NCBI RefSeq assembly: GCF_040581485.1
Contig: NC_090131.1
Location: 23,200,532-23,264,531, forward strand
DNA from: Linepithema humile
Lineage: Eukaryota; Arthropoda; Insecta; Hymenoptera; Formicidae
Direction of reading: 5' to 3'
DNA length: 64,000 bases
This document shows positions 12,616 to 27,556 of the stretch, piece after piece. Numbering within the stretch: position 1 is the stretch's first letter; every line of letters begins with the position of its first letter. The notes beneath the pieces are model-generated. The model saw only the letters and a list, made by a program, of their open reading frames with translations, searched no databases and had not been told where the DNA came from. A program made the translations under genes and the position numbers.

Positions 12616-15600
12616 CGCCGCGCTATTAATCCGATGATAAATGCACACTGGCATTATCGGACACATGTATATGGTGAACGTCGAGAGCGTCAAATTAGAA
12701 ACAGCGACTGCTAATCGTGATGGATTAGCTTCTAGCCGCGAGTAACGTCCTGTTCCGCCTTCCCGCGATTTAATTAAGCGTCTGTCGCTCGAATAATTTG
12801 TTAAGTAATTATGACTGTCGGCCGTGCGCGCATTCCGGGACGCTCGTGCTTCGAGATGGCGATACGAAAGCGATCGAGAGAGAGGTTCGCGACCGACGAC
12901 CTCCGATCGATTTTAAGCGCGTTACTAATAATGCGAGGGGAAACGTACTCGCGTAAGTCATCGTGACACGGACTTATATGATCTCGATTCCAGGAGAGCG
13001 AAATGTATTTTCGATTGACGCTTAGTCCGATCAATATGTTTCTAAAGCTTCGCTGGAGCACGAAATAGATGAACGAGAGGAGGTCACAAAGTTATTGATA
13101 ATCCCGATGATTCAATTTATTGTGCCAAGAATGTCCGTTCCTGCCTTATCTCTCGCAGGTTAAGCTTGTCTAACTTGTTAAGTAGTTATTTCTCGAACCG
13201 ACGGCACGTTAAATTATTATGCTAATAGTGCCTCCGCGACTTGCGGCGACGCGACGTATCGCCACGTCGCTTTAATGGAATCAAGATTGAAAAGCAAAAA
13301 AGTTTAAATATCCGAAGGATTTAGTGGAGATATTAAAAGCGGAATTATTTCCAGAAAATACTCTCTTTCTCATTTTCAAGTATTACATTGGTTTACTTCT
13401 TCTATTGATATCGCGCACAAACATTTATTTTCTTTTTCAAACTTTACTTAGATCCACCATTACCATTCAGAAGTAATGCGCGCAATACTCGAGATCATTT
13501 ATGTCTCTATTGAGCTAGATCTTTCTCAATTAATACGTATCGACTCTTATTCATTCTCACTATCTTGTACATTCGCGTAACTTGTAACTTTTACGTTTCT
13601 TGCGTTTTCGCTATGCACACAATTTTACATAAAAGGATCGTCAAACTTTCTCGCTAAAAAGCAATAATGTGAAAAAGGCAAATTTCGTCCGTCATTAAAT
13701 TTAATGCCCGTAATTAAATCTAATCTCATATTATTCTTACTTTTTACGCCGCAAAGTGTTAAGGCAATTCATATCGTCTATGTCGCCATTGTCCGAACTG
13801 TGGCGCCAATTTATTACGCCAATTTATTGCTTTGTCACGACGTTTAATTAAAAGTGCAAATGGTAGGTATCATCAAGACTCATCAGGTCGGTCTAGTTCG
13901 CCGCACTTTTGTTTGCCGGAATCCATTTTTGCCTGAGAACTTTTTTTCTCACCCCGTACAATCATCATGGTTACTCTCTTTCGCGTAATTAATTAATGAA
14001 TTTCGAATGTTGGTGTGCATGAATCAGATGGAGGACAAAAACTTTTGCGTAATTGGCTTTAATTCGACCCGTGACCTTTTTTTGTTCGCGCAGAGTCAGT
14101 CGTTTTCTGTCCACGCTCCACTTTGTTAAAATCGGAACACGCAAAGCGAAAATTACCGAAAGGGACGATTAATTTGTCTGACCTGGAAAAAAACAGAGAA
14201 TCGCAAAAGGAAAATGTAGATAAATTTGCAGTGGAAAAGGGAGGAATCACACACGATCTCTTTTCGTCCGTTACGTTTTTTCGCCCAAACAGCTTATCGC
14301 CAATTACGGATCGCGAACGTTCGCGTTTTAACTGCTTCGCAATCGATGATGCTGCCGTTCTCGAATGAATACCAAATTTTATCCTCACGCGAACAATGAT
14401 ACATTAGCTCTTCTTTGAAAGCGCATATTTCTTCTGTATTCGAATTTTTTCTGTTGATCTATCAAAAGACGATTATTTTTCTATCGTCGGATTAAATCGC
14501 AATTTCGCTCAAACAAAGTTGAATTTTTCACGAAGTGCTAATTTATAAGCATGAATATCATTTCGTCTATCTGCACAGTTCTTTAATTTTCATAAATTTT
14601 TTAAAGTAACTGTATTTCTTTCAAAAGATGCGCAAACGCGGAAAGAGATGCAAATAGTGAGAAAACAAATATTTATTGTGCGAATTCTTTCAGTAGAGAC
14701 TTATTAGTCGTTAACTTCTCAACTTTCCTCACCGTCACGCTTTTTTTTTTCTTACCGAAGTTTGCCCCGCCAGTAGGTAGCTGCACGAATCCTAAGGGAA
14801 TTTTCTGCCTTTGCCGTCGGCGATAACCATGTTAATGCAATTTCTTGATGGTTTACGGAAACGGTCCATATCCTCTCACTTCTAGCGTGCCAAGTCGGCA
14901 GTCTTGCGTGCTCGCGCGCCTCTCTTATCACTTCTTTCTCGCACTTTTTTCCGCCCCTTTTGTTCATCTCCGTCACGACTCTTTTTCGTCGTTTTGCCAC
15001 ATTTCGGACAATTTCACCTCTTGTCCATCAACTTTTTGCTACGAAAATCTTATTTACTGATCTTTCTGACAGGCGGAAAATTGTATTTAGATCCACGTTT
15101 AGCATTTACCTAGAAAATAATATCGCACAAAATCAAGATCATCTATATCTCCATTTAATCGGATCTTCTTCATTGTGTTTTAATTAATGACATCTTTGTT
15201 AACTTTTATATTTATTCCGAATGTTCGGAAGTCACTTACCATTTCTATTGTTTGTACGAGAATGATACGCTGGCTCGCCTCTCCTACTTCTCTCGCTGTT
15301 TCGAGGTATGCTGTATCGAGTGTATAACGCCTTGTTTTAGTACGAACCTAGATCTCTTTAGTTTCGACCAAACTTCGCCAATAGAAACTCGCGTTAACCA
15401 AGTCTGACCTAAGACTCGCGCTAGATCGGGATTTAAACTAGCAATTCAAGTTGTGTTGTTGATGGAACTAAGAGTTTAATACAAAGTATAGTGATACGCT
15501 ACGAGACTCTTGAAACAATCGGTGGGGATTTAAAAGAATCAGTTCGGCGGAACAAATTACAGTTTCGTATTGTTACGGAGATGCTTCGGGACGGATTAGT

Positions 15601-18582
15601 CAATGCTGCAATTATATCGCGATCAGAGCGTTGACAAATTGTTTTTCTCCTATGTTTTTTGGAACACTTGAACATCGCGGAAATTTTTTTGCCGTAAATA
15701 CTGCGATTTGTATTCTTTAGTCGCTCCTGTTACGAGACTTTAATTGGACGAAGCTTGGAGATAACTAACGCGGATGTAACGAACGGTTCGCTATCGTCGC
15801 TGGTTACGGATTTTGATGCATCCAGTTATCGGGAGCATGCTTGAATTGCAGAAATCATTAACGAGATGGCACGGTGCTTTTCGCTTCTCGTCATGCGTAT
15901 TTGAGCGCGGTATTGCGAAGTAAATTGACGTCATTGTTTGTTTTAAAGGCTCAGACAATGTAGGCCGTAATAATTTCTAAATACACGTTTGTTTATTATT
16001 TATCTGATAATGCTTATCGGCGAATTTAAGAGTTCACGTCAAGAGATTTATGCCCGAACGTATATCTCTGTGGAATACTTAGCAAGAGAAATGAGAAACT
16101 TGGTTATAGCGCGAGGGAAAAACAAACTTGATAATTAATGAGGGACATTATAATCTACAGTATTAAAATTATCCCGGTGTATTAAAAGTACGACAAAGAC
16201 GTAAGGATATTTAATATTTTTCACGGAAGATTGATGCAAAAGTGTTTTGAACAATATTTTATTATAACGCCTTGTTGTCTAGCTGTAGAGAGGTAACTGC
16301 ATATCGTGAAACGATGAGATATTCTTGGAAACTAGGACTCTTAGATTCTCCTAAGAGTAATTTGATGCATCGTAGTCGAGTGGATTAAGTATCGGAATGG
16401 CGATCTGCAGCTTTCCACTGTTCCTCTTTGTCTTCTTCTTCTTCTTCTCCTCCGTGCAACACGATTCAGTGAACTCTAAGAGTAATAGATAGTTTTAGTT
16501 TGGTATAAACTTTCACCGGATAAGATGTCCAGGGCTTTACGATAAGACCTGCTTCGAGGTATTCGCGGTTGTCCTTAATACCCTTGGAGAGGTATTAATT
16601 CTTCAATTATCGGGGTAGAATGCCCGAGGTGTAATAAACTCTCTATTCAGTATATCAATGCAGATTATACGCGGGAACGTAATTCTTGTAGAAGTTCCGA
16701 GACATCCAATTATTGGTGTTATTGCAATAGCATAAACCGATTAATTAATTATATTTTATCATCAGTAGAAATGAGTGTATTATTGTTATATCAATTTAAT
16801 TACAAAAGTTTACGTCACTATGAATAACTTTTTAATTACATCATCTGTGTATATTTTACGAACAAATTAATGTTTAGTAAAATATTAATTATACTTTAGC
16901 TTTGTTTTATAATGGCATATTCAAAAAATAAATTTTTAAACAAAAAGATAAAGGATTATAAATTGATTAATTTTACTTTATTGTTACTGTGCTTATTTTT
17001 TTACATATAACATAAATTAAAATAGTTTTATAAGTCTATATAATATTTAAGCCCTTTAATTGATTTTAATTTTCAATTTTACTAATTTATATTACGCTTG
17101 TATAAAGGCAGTTACATGATGCAGAAAATGCAGTAATAATTCGATCGGTCGAAGCAAAGCAATAAATCCTGTTAAGCGTGAAGATCAGTGGTTTGAATCA
17201 AAGCTTTCGCGGATCATGTGCAACGTTAAGGAGTAGAACCGCACGTGCGGCCCGTCAGACACGTGCGATCCATACCGCAAGTAGCCGAGTTTTAATTTCG
17301 TCGTCGGGCCAAGTGGACCGAACGACCACCTGCTCCCGTTACGTTTCCGTGCGTGTTTGATTAATGTCAATTCCACGACGATCGCAATTACGTTTTCATC
17401 GTCCTTGCCGCAACGCTGCAAACTGTCATCATATAAGGGCGATATACCGCTTCGCGGAGAGGCGAAATTACGAGCGACCTAATTTACCGGTAGAAACGCT
17501 TATAAGCCAGTCCCTGCAATTTGCCAATCCCTTCGGAGCAGCTAATCCAACTACTTTCATGACTTCTCCCGAGCTCTCTCCCTATCCGTCTTTCTCCGCC
17601 TTTCCCCGCCTTTCCCTCCTTGTCTATAAGATTTTATTCGACTTTCAGCGAGGCTTTCCAAACTACTCATCGCGCCTCGGTCTTTTTACTTTACAGAAGT
17701 ATAGCGAGGTTTCTGGAAAATGCATAATGCAGAAATTTATAAGCGCATAAATAATATCTCGTAATGTTCAAAGCGACAAAAGCTAATTATTTCGTTGCTG
17801 CTTTTATTGTGTGTTCGAGGAACTTTCTTTGCTCCCTTCATCCGATTGTGTTTCTGAGTTTCAGATAATAAGCAAATTTTTAATTTAAAAAGTTTTAATT
17901 TATACGAACCGATCAAATAGGGCTACTTTAACGTATTGCATAACCAAGGTGCATGTGCACTCTCGTTTGACGAGTGAAAAGTGCTTTTAAATGTCAGGTA
18001 CTTCGATCTGACCCGAGATTCGTCCAATTAGGATTCTCGTAGAACTGACATGGGCAGTCGTAAAGGTTAAAACGTTCCTGCAAAGTGGGATGCAGAATCG
18101 TTTCCGCAGTAAGAAGCGCATACCCGACGCTGCCAGATGATAATTATTTTTATGCTAAACCGTTGTGCCGCGAAAGCTAAGAGTGCTTCCCGTAAACGCG
18201 CCGCGTACTCGCGTAAAGTGGATGAGTCAATGTTAACTCGCTTTGAAGGCATGGAAGGTTGAAGACATCTTTTGAATTGAGGCTTAGTTTTAAAAGCACA
18301 CCAACCTGAAATTATCTCATTCCCAATTTATTTTGCTCTTTAATATTGAGCTTATATTGTTAACAAAATGTGTATGTAAATGTTACTAAAAATGGGCGTT
18401 TTAGAATACAAAATAGATCATTATTTTAATAATAAAGATAAAATGCACTTACCACAAATTCGAATTCATCTTCTTTGTTGATGAGGAAATACATGCAGAT
18501 ATATGAAAAAATATAGAAAATGTAGCGATGTAGAATTGATACGCAATGAAGCAGAACACCATGTGTACACGTCATATTATAA

Positions 18583-18588
18583 TTTATT
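18583..18588 (-). terminator. Candidate polyadenylation signal AATAAA
   Basis: AATAAA reads on the minus strand about 740 bases after the Beat stop codon. Some 15-35 bases further on is a GT-rich stretch (GTGTACACATGGTGTTCTG on the minus strand) that could be the downstream element. Another AATAAA lies at 18333-18328 and would lengthen the UTR. Confidence 0.4.
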
Positions 18589-19327
18589 ACAATTTGTACA
18601 GATTACAAATCGGTACCTATCTTGATGCATTTTTTTTCTGTTAGACATCATAAAAGGAGCAAATATTTGAGCAGAACGCCGCTCGTTACTGCGCTAACGT
18701 TATAATATCAGTTATTATATAGTTACCCCTGTATAATCTATATTTGACACTTGGTGAACACTCTCCGATCACTAATAAATGTCGCATTTATAGCAGCCGA
18801 CGTGTGTTCCGTCGAAGAAATTCAAATTAACGTAAAACGATAATGTCGAATCTCCATCGTTTTCTCGCCACTCCCTCCGCTATCGAAACATCTGTCACTC
18901 TCTAATCCCGATCACTTGATCACTCGATGAAGCTGATTTTTCGGCCTGTAACAATTTCATGCTCACCTCGTTGCGTGTAGCCATTACTCCTGTCTCGGAT
19001 CGCGGACAAACGGACAAATTGTTCTATGTTTCATTTTGTTTTTCTCTTTCTTTCCTCTTAATATCAACAATTCACATCAAAAGACAACATGTTCAAAAGT
19101 AACTTGTGTATATGAGTTTACGCATACTCTCGCGTCGATCCGCTTGGCGTTTCACCGATCCTCCTCATTTTTATAGGCTCCTCGAGAATAAAAATCATGG
19201 TTATTCGACTATCTATCCTATACATAGTAACATACATAACTGGAAGCCCTAGACTACTAGGTTTTACATGGACGATGTAATCGGATCAGACAATGGCAGC
19301 GATATCTTCATGGAGGGCGCCGGTGAG
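18583..19327 (-). other. Probable 3' UTR of the Beat gene
   Basis: This stretch lies between the stop codon and the first good AATAAA on the minus strand. It has no coding features. It contains AT-rich runs and a pyrimidine run near 19030-19060. Its extent rests only on the poly(A) signal choice and has no transcript support. Confidence 0.4.
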
Positions 19328-19500
19328 CTACCTGCTAATAACCGCCGGCTCGCTTCTCGGCAGTACATTCGTTATCGGGGGCACCGTCATCGTCAGCGAT
19401 GTCATCATCAGGAACAGGGTTGCCGCCACGGTAGCCATTATTATAGCCGCGCCGCGATTACCATTCCAGGGCCAATTCTGTCCGGCGCATCCGTTTGCTC
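19328..19500 (-). CDS. beat: Beat exon E: C-terminal linker, hydrophobic segment and stop
   Basis: 173 bases including the stop. The acceptor is TTTTTGTTGAGCAG|GAGCAAACGG, and entry in phase 1 completes an Arg codon (C from exon D plus GA), giving PPYNN-R-ANGCAGQNWPWNG. The exon then encodes a clearly hydrophobic stretch (GAAIIMATVAATLFLMMTSLTM), about 18 further residues (TVPPITNVLPRSEPAVISR) and TAG at 19330-19328. The exact phase match with exon D, the strong acceptor and the hydrophobic tail support it as the last Beat exon. Many Beats end in a GPI-attachment signal. Here the tail after the hydrophobic part is moderately long, so a single-pass membrane anchor is also possible. The main doubt is the 14.4-kb intron before it. 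A 159-codon plus-strand frame over the same bases is an antisense shadow. Confidence 0.75.
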
Positions 19501-22500
19501 CTGCTCAACAAAAAGTAATCGCATGTTAACGAGCCGCGATAACTACCGCGGAAAAGTAATGAAATTTTATGGAACGTGTCGACGTAGTTCACAGCGAGCT
19601 GTGCGGCAGCAGCTTCATCCTCCGAGTGATAGATACGATCCCGAAAGGATATGCGACAAGTTTAATTATGCTGTCGGCGGTGGCACTGCATCGGTAAAAG
19701 TCGTCGCAGACTGCAAAGTCTTCCTCGCTAAAACGTGGAAAATGTAAATTTGAGAACGAGCCTAAGAAAGTTGCGCTGAACTTAAGCATCTTTTGAGAAG
19801 TTTCCTTCGCAATTACGACCCTATGTACTGCCGGCGACTAAGTAATTTGATTCGACGTGAAACGGGCAGACAGTAATTTCAGTTGTTGATTTCGCCTGCG
19901 CGTATTAGAAATATTGCTGAATGTATAAATTCGAAGAGAGCGATTCAATTTCGATCATTTCAATATTAAATCCACTTTTAATAATTTTTATATGTACAAT
20001 ATATTTTTGTATGCTGATATCATATGCAAATACCTTCAAAATTAATTTCCTAATTTTGCTTCATTCATGTGTATTCATGTGTATAAATTGTGAGAGCAAA
20101 AATGTTGACTTATTGTACCTCCTATTATGTTATCTTTTAAATTTCAATAGATATAAATGACGAATATTTGCTTATGTCGCGCTTTATGAGATTTATTGTA
20201 GAATCAAGCATTTTTCAGAGTCATATTACGAAAGCCAAGATCCTTCACAAAAATTACAATTCAGAATCTTGTAATATCTCGTAATTTCACGACTGGTTTG
20301 ACTGGGTAGCATATTAGACGTTTCACCGTAAGCATTCTTAAAACGTTAACGTATTTGAGCCGAGAGTTGAAGTAAGACGAAATTGAATGTAAGAGTCGAA
20401 ATTGGTTCTCCCGGATCTAGCTTACGATTGCGAAATTTAGAACGTGATTCCGCTCCAAACCAGAGGACGTATTTAATTCCGCTAACCAATCCCCGGAATC
20501 GCATTCGTTAATATCGAAAACCGATTTATTCCGGCTTTTCAGTGGCGCTGGCGATATTAACCGACGCTATAATTCCGAAACACACTGGTTTGTTTTTTTT
20601 TCCTCTTTCTACCGTAAGATATCTAGCGAGTGTTCTCTCTGTGAAAAAGGTTGCCGTTATTAACCGCAACGGATGCGGATGGCTCTTTTAGAAAGTCTCG
20701 CGTCGGCGGATGTCGGCGGCATGAAATAAAACTTCGGTAAAACGAGGCAAGGTAAAAGAAGGAACGCGGCGAAGAATCGCATTAAAGGCGACGTCGCGGC
20801 TCCGCGATTAAATTTTCAAGAAAGTAGAAGAGTAGCGGGCAGCACTGTAGAAAGGAGCCAAGCAAACCAGAAGGGAAAAAGCAAATTACCGGAAGGGCCG
20901 TGCCGGTCGCCGTCGGATAACGTCGGCAGGAAGATGCAAAGAACCTCGGCAAAAAGTGCACGATAGTAATTTCCCTAGAACGAGGAAATAATTTGAACGG
21001 TTGCGCCTGTGAAGTCTGAAACGAGCGCGAACTGTAGTTATAGTCGTTGTAATTTCGCCCATCTTTTCGCGGATTATAATTCAGCTACACCACCGCTATC
21101 TATAATTTTTAAACGAGATTAGCAAGTTTCCGATGTTGCGTTTTAATCGGCTTTACGCATCACTTAAAGTCGACTTTGAACGGACTTTACTAATCAATTT
21201 ATAGATCGCCGTAGCGACGAAAGAATTATTCGCATTATAATGGAAATGAGAGGAGAGATTTTTGTTTTTCTCTTTTTTTTTTTGCGGGATTTAAGTCAGC
21301 GACTGGATTTCGAAGATAATCTCGCAATTTAAAGTTCTCACGCTTGACCTGCTACGAATCCAATTAAATGAAAATGGATGTGTGTAAAATATAAATACAC
21401 ACTGTACATTGCAATGCTTGACAATGACGTCCTGATTACGCTCTGATTATTAATAATTTTATTTCTATATTTATCAAACTGCTTCAGCGCTGCAATAAGA
21501 ATAAGAATGAATTTAATATAAACATAACAGAATATATTCTAATTAAAATTCTACAAATTAGCACATTGACAAATTTGCTATCAAAATATCATCTAGCTAT
21601 ATTTGTATTTAAATTTTTCAATTATTTATTTCTATTGTATTTTTTAATGTTTGATTTAAATAGACTTGCTTTATTAATGATGGCACGATATATTGTGACC
21701 GTGGAACAAACAATGATTCTTTTCCGTGCATGCTCTCGTCTATTGTGGTCGGATAACAGTCATTAATTGTTACGGGACATTCGTCTTCGTCCGTTTCTGT
21801 TCTCTCGTGATAAATCTACCGACATTCAGCTGCGTATTTCTACACTCACGGCTCATCGGATTAATAAACCCGTTGGGGACAGTGCCACTTCTAGTTATGA
21901 GAAAGCAAAAAACGGCACTTGAGAGATTAATATATCTGCTTGAATAACAGGAAGTCGATTTAGCTATATATTTCATTATGTCAGAGGCGAGAAAATATTC
22001 CTGGAAATCCGGCCGTCATGAAAGCACGTACAACTGTGGAGAAAAATACAAAATAAAATGTAAATTTTGCAACTAGTGTCTCTGCTGTTTCGTTAGCCGG
22101 TCAAAGCTTTTGCATTTTTCCTAAAAATGCAAAATGTACATGATCTATTTAAATTTTCCTCGCTTTAAAACAAACATCCATTAATACATTTTCCTTCGTA
22201 CGTTATGTTTTCTATTACATCTTAAATGTTATTTCGCGTAAACCCTCTCTGAATTTGTCCCTTTTATTGCTTTCAACGACAATTCATGTCGGCAACAGCC
22301 TGGAGGTTTGCCAGAGTTGAAAACAAGATGCTATTTGTTATATTGCGTTATTACGTTGAACAAAAGAACGACTTATAAGATTCCACTTGATCTCAATCTT
22401 TTTCGTATTACTGCAAGCGACGTCGCAATCTGCACTATCGCTTAATCATTTCGTATCTTTACCATTATTCTCTTTCTAATGAAACACTACTAATGCTTGC

Positions 22501-25500
22501 ACTTAAAAAAATTTTAAACATTAAAATTTTTTTATACATTAAACAATTACGGATTTACAAAAAGTAAAATGGAACAATGTTAATTGAGGATGGGATATCG
22601 TATATCAAATTGTAAAGTGTTTTATTGTACAAAAGAAAGTTAGGAAATAAATTTTGTAATTTTAATTTCAAACTCTTGCATATTTGCATATTTGTTTGTT
22701 TGTTGTTCGCATATTTGCATATTTCGTCCCTCCTTTTGTTATTTAAATTTCTTCTTAAATTATCATAATTATCAGGTTTTTTGGAAAAAAAATCAGAATA
22801 TTGTAGTTGTTAGTACGATCAAAAAATTTCTTGTGAAAAGAATCTGATTTCAGCGTGCGACGTGTTCGTAAATGCTTCGGCTTTACGGCTGACGGTTTAC
22901 GACTCTTCGACGTACGTGCATTGCGACTCGTATTTTCCTCATGCTTTCGCCGCACGTCATCGGTTCTTCCACGACGATCGACGAGTGTTAATAAGCCAGA
23001 AAATGTATAGGAAACTAAAAATGTTTTGAATGATTGTCGGAAAGCGAGTTTCCTGAACTTTTCAATTAATCTTGAAATCACTCGATGACGCTTATGTACG
23101 CCGTAAAAGAAACCTTATTGCGCAGCTCAGATTAAATTGAGAGAAGCTCATTTTTTTTTTAAATAATCGCGGAAGTAAGCGACTTTTTCAGTTTTCTTAT
23201 TCAACTTCCTTCTTTTCTCTTGAGAGCGTGGGTTTTGTGATGTGTCACAACTTTTGTTTATTAATATTAAAATAAGTTATTTCAGGGCGGAATAAAAAAG
23301 TTTTTGCCAACTTCATCGGTTCCGTCGTGTCCGTAGTAAAAGCATCAATTTTTAAAAACGTATACCCAGGAGAAGCGTAAGTTTTCTTCCATATCACCGT
23401 TATACAGCAAACGGATATTGCCTTTTTACGTTTTAAAGTACAAGACAATGTTATTGCGACGTCCACGACGTCTGCAGATGGAGTTTTTATGACCCCGACA
23501 GGAGCGATAATCTCACACGTCAGGATTATTTGCAAAGCGCGTGATACCATTACTAAATGGACGGAAGAGAGCAACGTTCTCGAGTATACATATATGACCG
23601 CAAAAACTCGCTTTCCAGAATAATGAGAAGAGTTATCGAGCAATCCGAAGTTAGGAACTTAACTTTTAATTATAAGAGTGACGATATCTCCATCACGCTC
23701 GGGAAATTATCTCATTTGCGACGCCGGATATGGGATATAATTTCTGCCTCTCCGCCGGACGCGTATATACGTGCATATATATTTGCATGTGAATGTAGGA
23801 CGATTATATGTATGTATGTATGTATGTGCTCTGAATCGGCATTTGTTTTGCCGACGTGCACACGTTCGATAAACCCGCTCATCGGCTTAACTCAGAAATA
23901 ATGCTTGCTCGTTTGAAAAATTACTTTGTTAGCGACACGTTCGTTCTCCTCTCGTCAATCAACTTCCAAAGCACTTCATTCGATGGACTACCTTCGTTAC
24001 AGTTCACTTAGCTCGCGGTAAATTGCACCTGTGTGTGCTTAACCGTTACCCAATTAAACCGCAAACCATTGCCCCATTTGACTATTATCGCGTTATAATG
24101 GCAAATTAGATGGTCCGTGCAAGATTGCATACTTACAATATGGTAAACGTCTTTATGTGAATTGACAAATTTAATCGTCCAATTTCATTCTGCTTTATGA
24201 TGGTTTTTTCAATTTTGTCATTTATTTGAGAATTTATATAGAGAGACTTAAACTTGTGAAATGCATATAACAAAAAAGCATATATCCCAATTATTAAAGA
24301 CAAAAATTCTCAATCCAAAAATATCAATAAACTGGAAGAAAAAATATTAATAATTAAGATTTCAATGATCACAAAATTGTTTTTTGCGCAAAACTGTGAG
24401 TCGTAAAAAAGTTTAAGAAATAGAGAAGAGCGAACGTCCACTCTAATACATATTATTATTGATAAAAGGTTAGCAGATACAATAATTGACCTAAATTTCC
24501 ACAACGATGACTCGAAAATAATAATTGCGTACACATTATTTCGATATTCCGATGTTATTTCGATGCATTAATTCGCGCGAATTAATTACGCATCCACCAT
24601 CGCAGGTCCGTCGTCACGCCGTAATGCGGCGCAAATCGCAAGCGAAATTTGTCGTCGCGGACGCATTTCCCCGTGAGTTTACCTCGCGATGACGCTTAGC
24701 ACGTGTAGAGTCGGTGTTTGGCGGATGGCCAATTATTTGTCAGGTCGCATCGAGTCGGAAACCGTTGGCTTGCGGAAGCCAGCCCGAAATCTCTCCGGTG
24801 CCGCAACGCCGTTGGCTCCGCATTTGTCCCCTTTCGAAGGTGGCTAAAGGGGGCGTCGGACGCGTCGCGTCCCCTCCCCGTCATAACGCATTCGACGCCA
24901 CGAATAACAGATTACAACGTTATACGTCGCCGAATCGCCTAGGTAAACATGTTGAATCAAAGCGCAGGGACACAAGGAAAAAGGGTTGCGAGCGGAACGT
25001 GACATACCAGCGAAACGAGCGGAGACATGGCTCGCCGTACTCCATCAACGTCACTCGTCGATGGTTCTCTTCATAACAATTTCGATAGCGGCCAAGCGTA
25101 ATTGCTTTTTTGACGCGGAACAAGTTTTTTCTCTCCTCCAAAACGGCTGTGTTACTTTTGGTTGTTAGATGAAGCGGAATGCGGCCGCGTTGAGTATTTT
25201 TTTATTATTAATTTTGACGGCAATTACGCGACCGTATATTAATTACTTGTTACGAAATGAAATTGTGCGCAGCGAGATGTGTCGGAATCATGATGTCTCC
25301 GCGTGCAATTTTACAGATATTGCATCTCTTAATATTAATATTTCAGCTTTCCATTAAAATTTTTATGCTGCTAAAATTTTAAAATAAATAATACTTATTT
25401 TTCACTATACGCGCTATATGAATGCGTTATAATGCAATATACCGTAATAATAGCAAAAGATATATTCATATCATAATGAATCCTTTCATCCAACGTAACG

Positions 25501-27519
25501 AAGCAAAGAATAGAAAGATTTTTTTTACGAAATGAAGAATAATGGAAGCAAACAAATGCAGTACTCCGTCACGAATATGTATGATCTAGTTAGTTCTCAC
25601 AACATGCAACTGTCGCGAAGGATGATCGTGCCACCAGATAAAGTAGGATATATTGCATCGCACTCACAACGAACTTGCTAGCCGATTTTGGATCGCGTTT
25701 CCTGTTTCGAAATTTGATTTCCATTTCTGATAACTCATTTCCACGTTCAATCAAAATTGCCAATCCGCGAGATGCTTGAAATCGTTTCGTTTTGATTGTC
25801 AGGACACACAGATTTCATCATTTCCACGCGGTTTATCAAATCTTCTACGGCTTATGCAATTCTTGTTTATTGACAGAGAATCTATTGCAGTGGTTTCTTA
25901 ATTTGCAGGTTACATTTCTTTTTCCTTTATAAGATTAATCTTCTATAAGACAAACACGTTGAAAAATAATGTATTATGTAGAAGATGTTAATATCTTTAG
26001 AAATGCAGATAAACAACAAAATATTTTTTATTAGCTGTTACTGCTTTATAATTTTTTTCATTATTATTTCTTACCATCTTCTTTTTAACTTTCTAAAAGT
26101 ATTCTCGAACATCTTAAAATGTTGAATAATATTGCTGGACTCTGAAGAAAAAAATAGGATACGTAATTAGATTTTTTTTAAGGCGAATTGATTTCGAGTC
26201 GCTCGAAAAATTTGTAGATGAAAGGGAATGTAGAAAAACTGGGGCATCTCGTGCACACGAATATCATACATTTCCACACTCGTCGGCTCAATGCAATTTG
26301 TAGTCGATGGAATTAGACTGTCGCGAATTTGCACCTGAACCGATAGTAAAGCAAGACAAAGGACCGGTACTGTATGAGTGCCACAGACGCTATTATTTGC
26401 ATGCAAATGAAACGTTTATGCGGAGCGAAAAAAATCTCGCTGATTGAAACGCGAAACCGATACAACGACTGACTCCCGTATCGAAGAAGAAAGTAAATTT
26501 GAAATACGCTTCCGGAGTGTTTCGCCGGAATCGGAAAAATAATTGCGTTCTTATGCAAAAGAGTGTGGCTAATCTATATCACGACGAGTTATCGCGCAAA
26601 ATGTACCATTAATATGATAATTTATGTTTTCCGGCAAACGCCGGCATTACTTCGGTGCGTTATTTATACTCATATAAATAATCATGAATCGGGATGCATA
26701 TTAACACGTGGGTACATAATTGATAAGCGTTAATGGATTCATTGTTAATATGATTACTGTTGATAATTAAGTATGCAATATTTATTGATCAATATTAGTA
26801 TGGCTATTATGTAATGTATTATATGTAATGTATAATGTATATGTAGACGTTATGGAGCTCCCATAATATTCCACGGATTAATTTGCAGAAGAAATTTGCA
26901 AGGAATTTAATTTTAAGCCGCTAATTGTAATACAAGACATTTCTCAGATCTATTTTCTTAAAAATTGAAAAAAATATTTCTATTGAGCAAAATATAATTC
27001 TTTAGATGAAAAACGACGCTTCAATGATATTCTGATGAAACGATATGTAATGAAAAGAGAGAGAGAGGAAGAGCAATTGAAACAACTTTTCACGCGTAAT
27101 TCAAGTTTCTTTGTTATACTGTTATAACACGGGCTGGTATCAGTTATTTCAATATAAATTTGTTATAATTTATTAGAATGGATAGAATCTGTTTTGAGTT
27201 ATCTCTTCTTCGTGCAAATGAACAGAAAGTCTAAGAGAACCTGCGTACAGAAACTCACCGGAATAACGAGCGAGGCGTTTCGCCTGGTCTGTTTTTCCTT
27301 CGCTTCCGTGCGAGTTAGCAAATTGAGCAACTATAATGCTCATCGAAGTGTTTCGCATTAACGCACATTTCGCCGAGATGCTCTATAATGACAAGGCTAC
27401 ATGTTCGTGCTGCTCGCTCCGCGACATTTATTCCTCGCCTCTCACGACGGTAATTTGAAGTTCCGAGTAATTTTCGCAGAGCGCATCATTAATATACACC
27501 TTAACGCCTGTCCCTTTCC

Positions 27520-27556
<37 letters not shown>

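Larger units (their letters stand above)
10400..18582. other. Downstream flank, no supported gene
   Basis: Noncoding-looking sequence with T runs (11162-11179), a (CTT)n run near 16428-16448, one octamer ATGCAAAT at 14648, and the duplicated block and palindrome listed separately. Open frames of 80-130 codons (for example 17364-17750 plus) match nothing I recognise. Confidence 0.55.

Noticed and set aside
19268..19747. 159- and 78-codon plus frames.
   Set aside because: They are antisense shadows of Beat exon E and its flank.
23245..23643. Minus frame with an Ig2-like look (APVGVIKT...VAITLSCT...VIWKK), resembling Beat exon C.
   Set aside because: No acceptor precedes the similar stretch in the right phase, no Cys partner follows, and exons C and D already complete Ig2. 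The likeness is probably chance.
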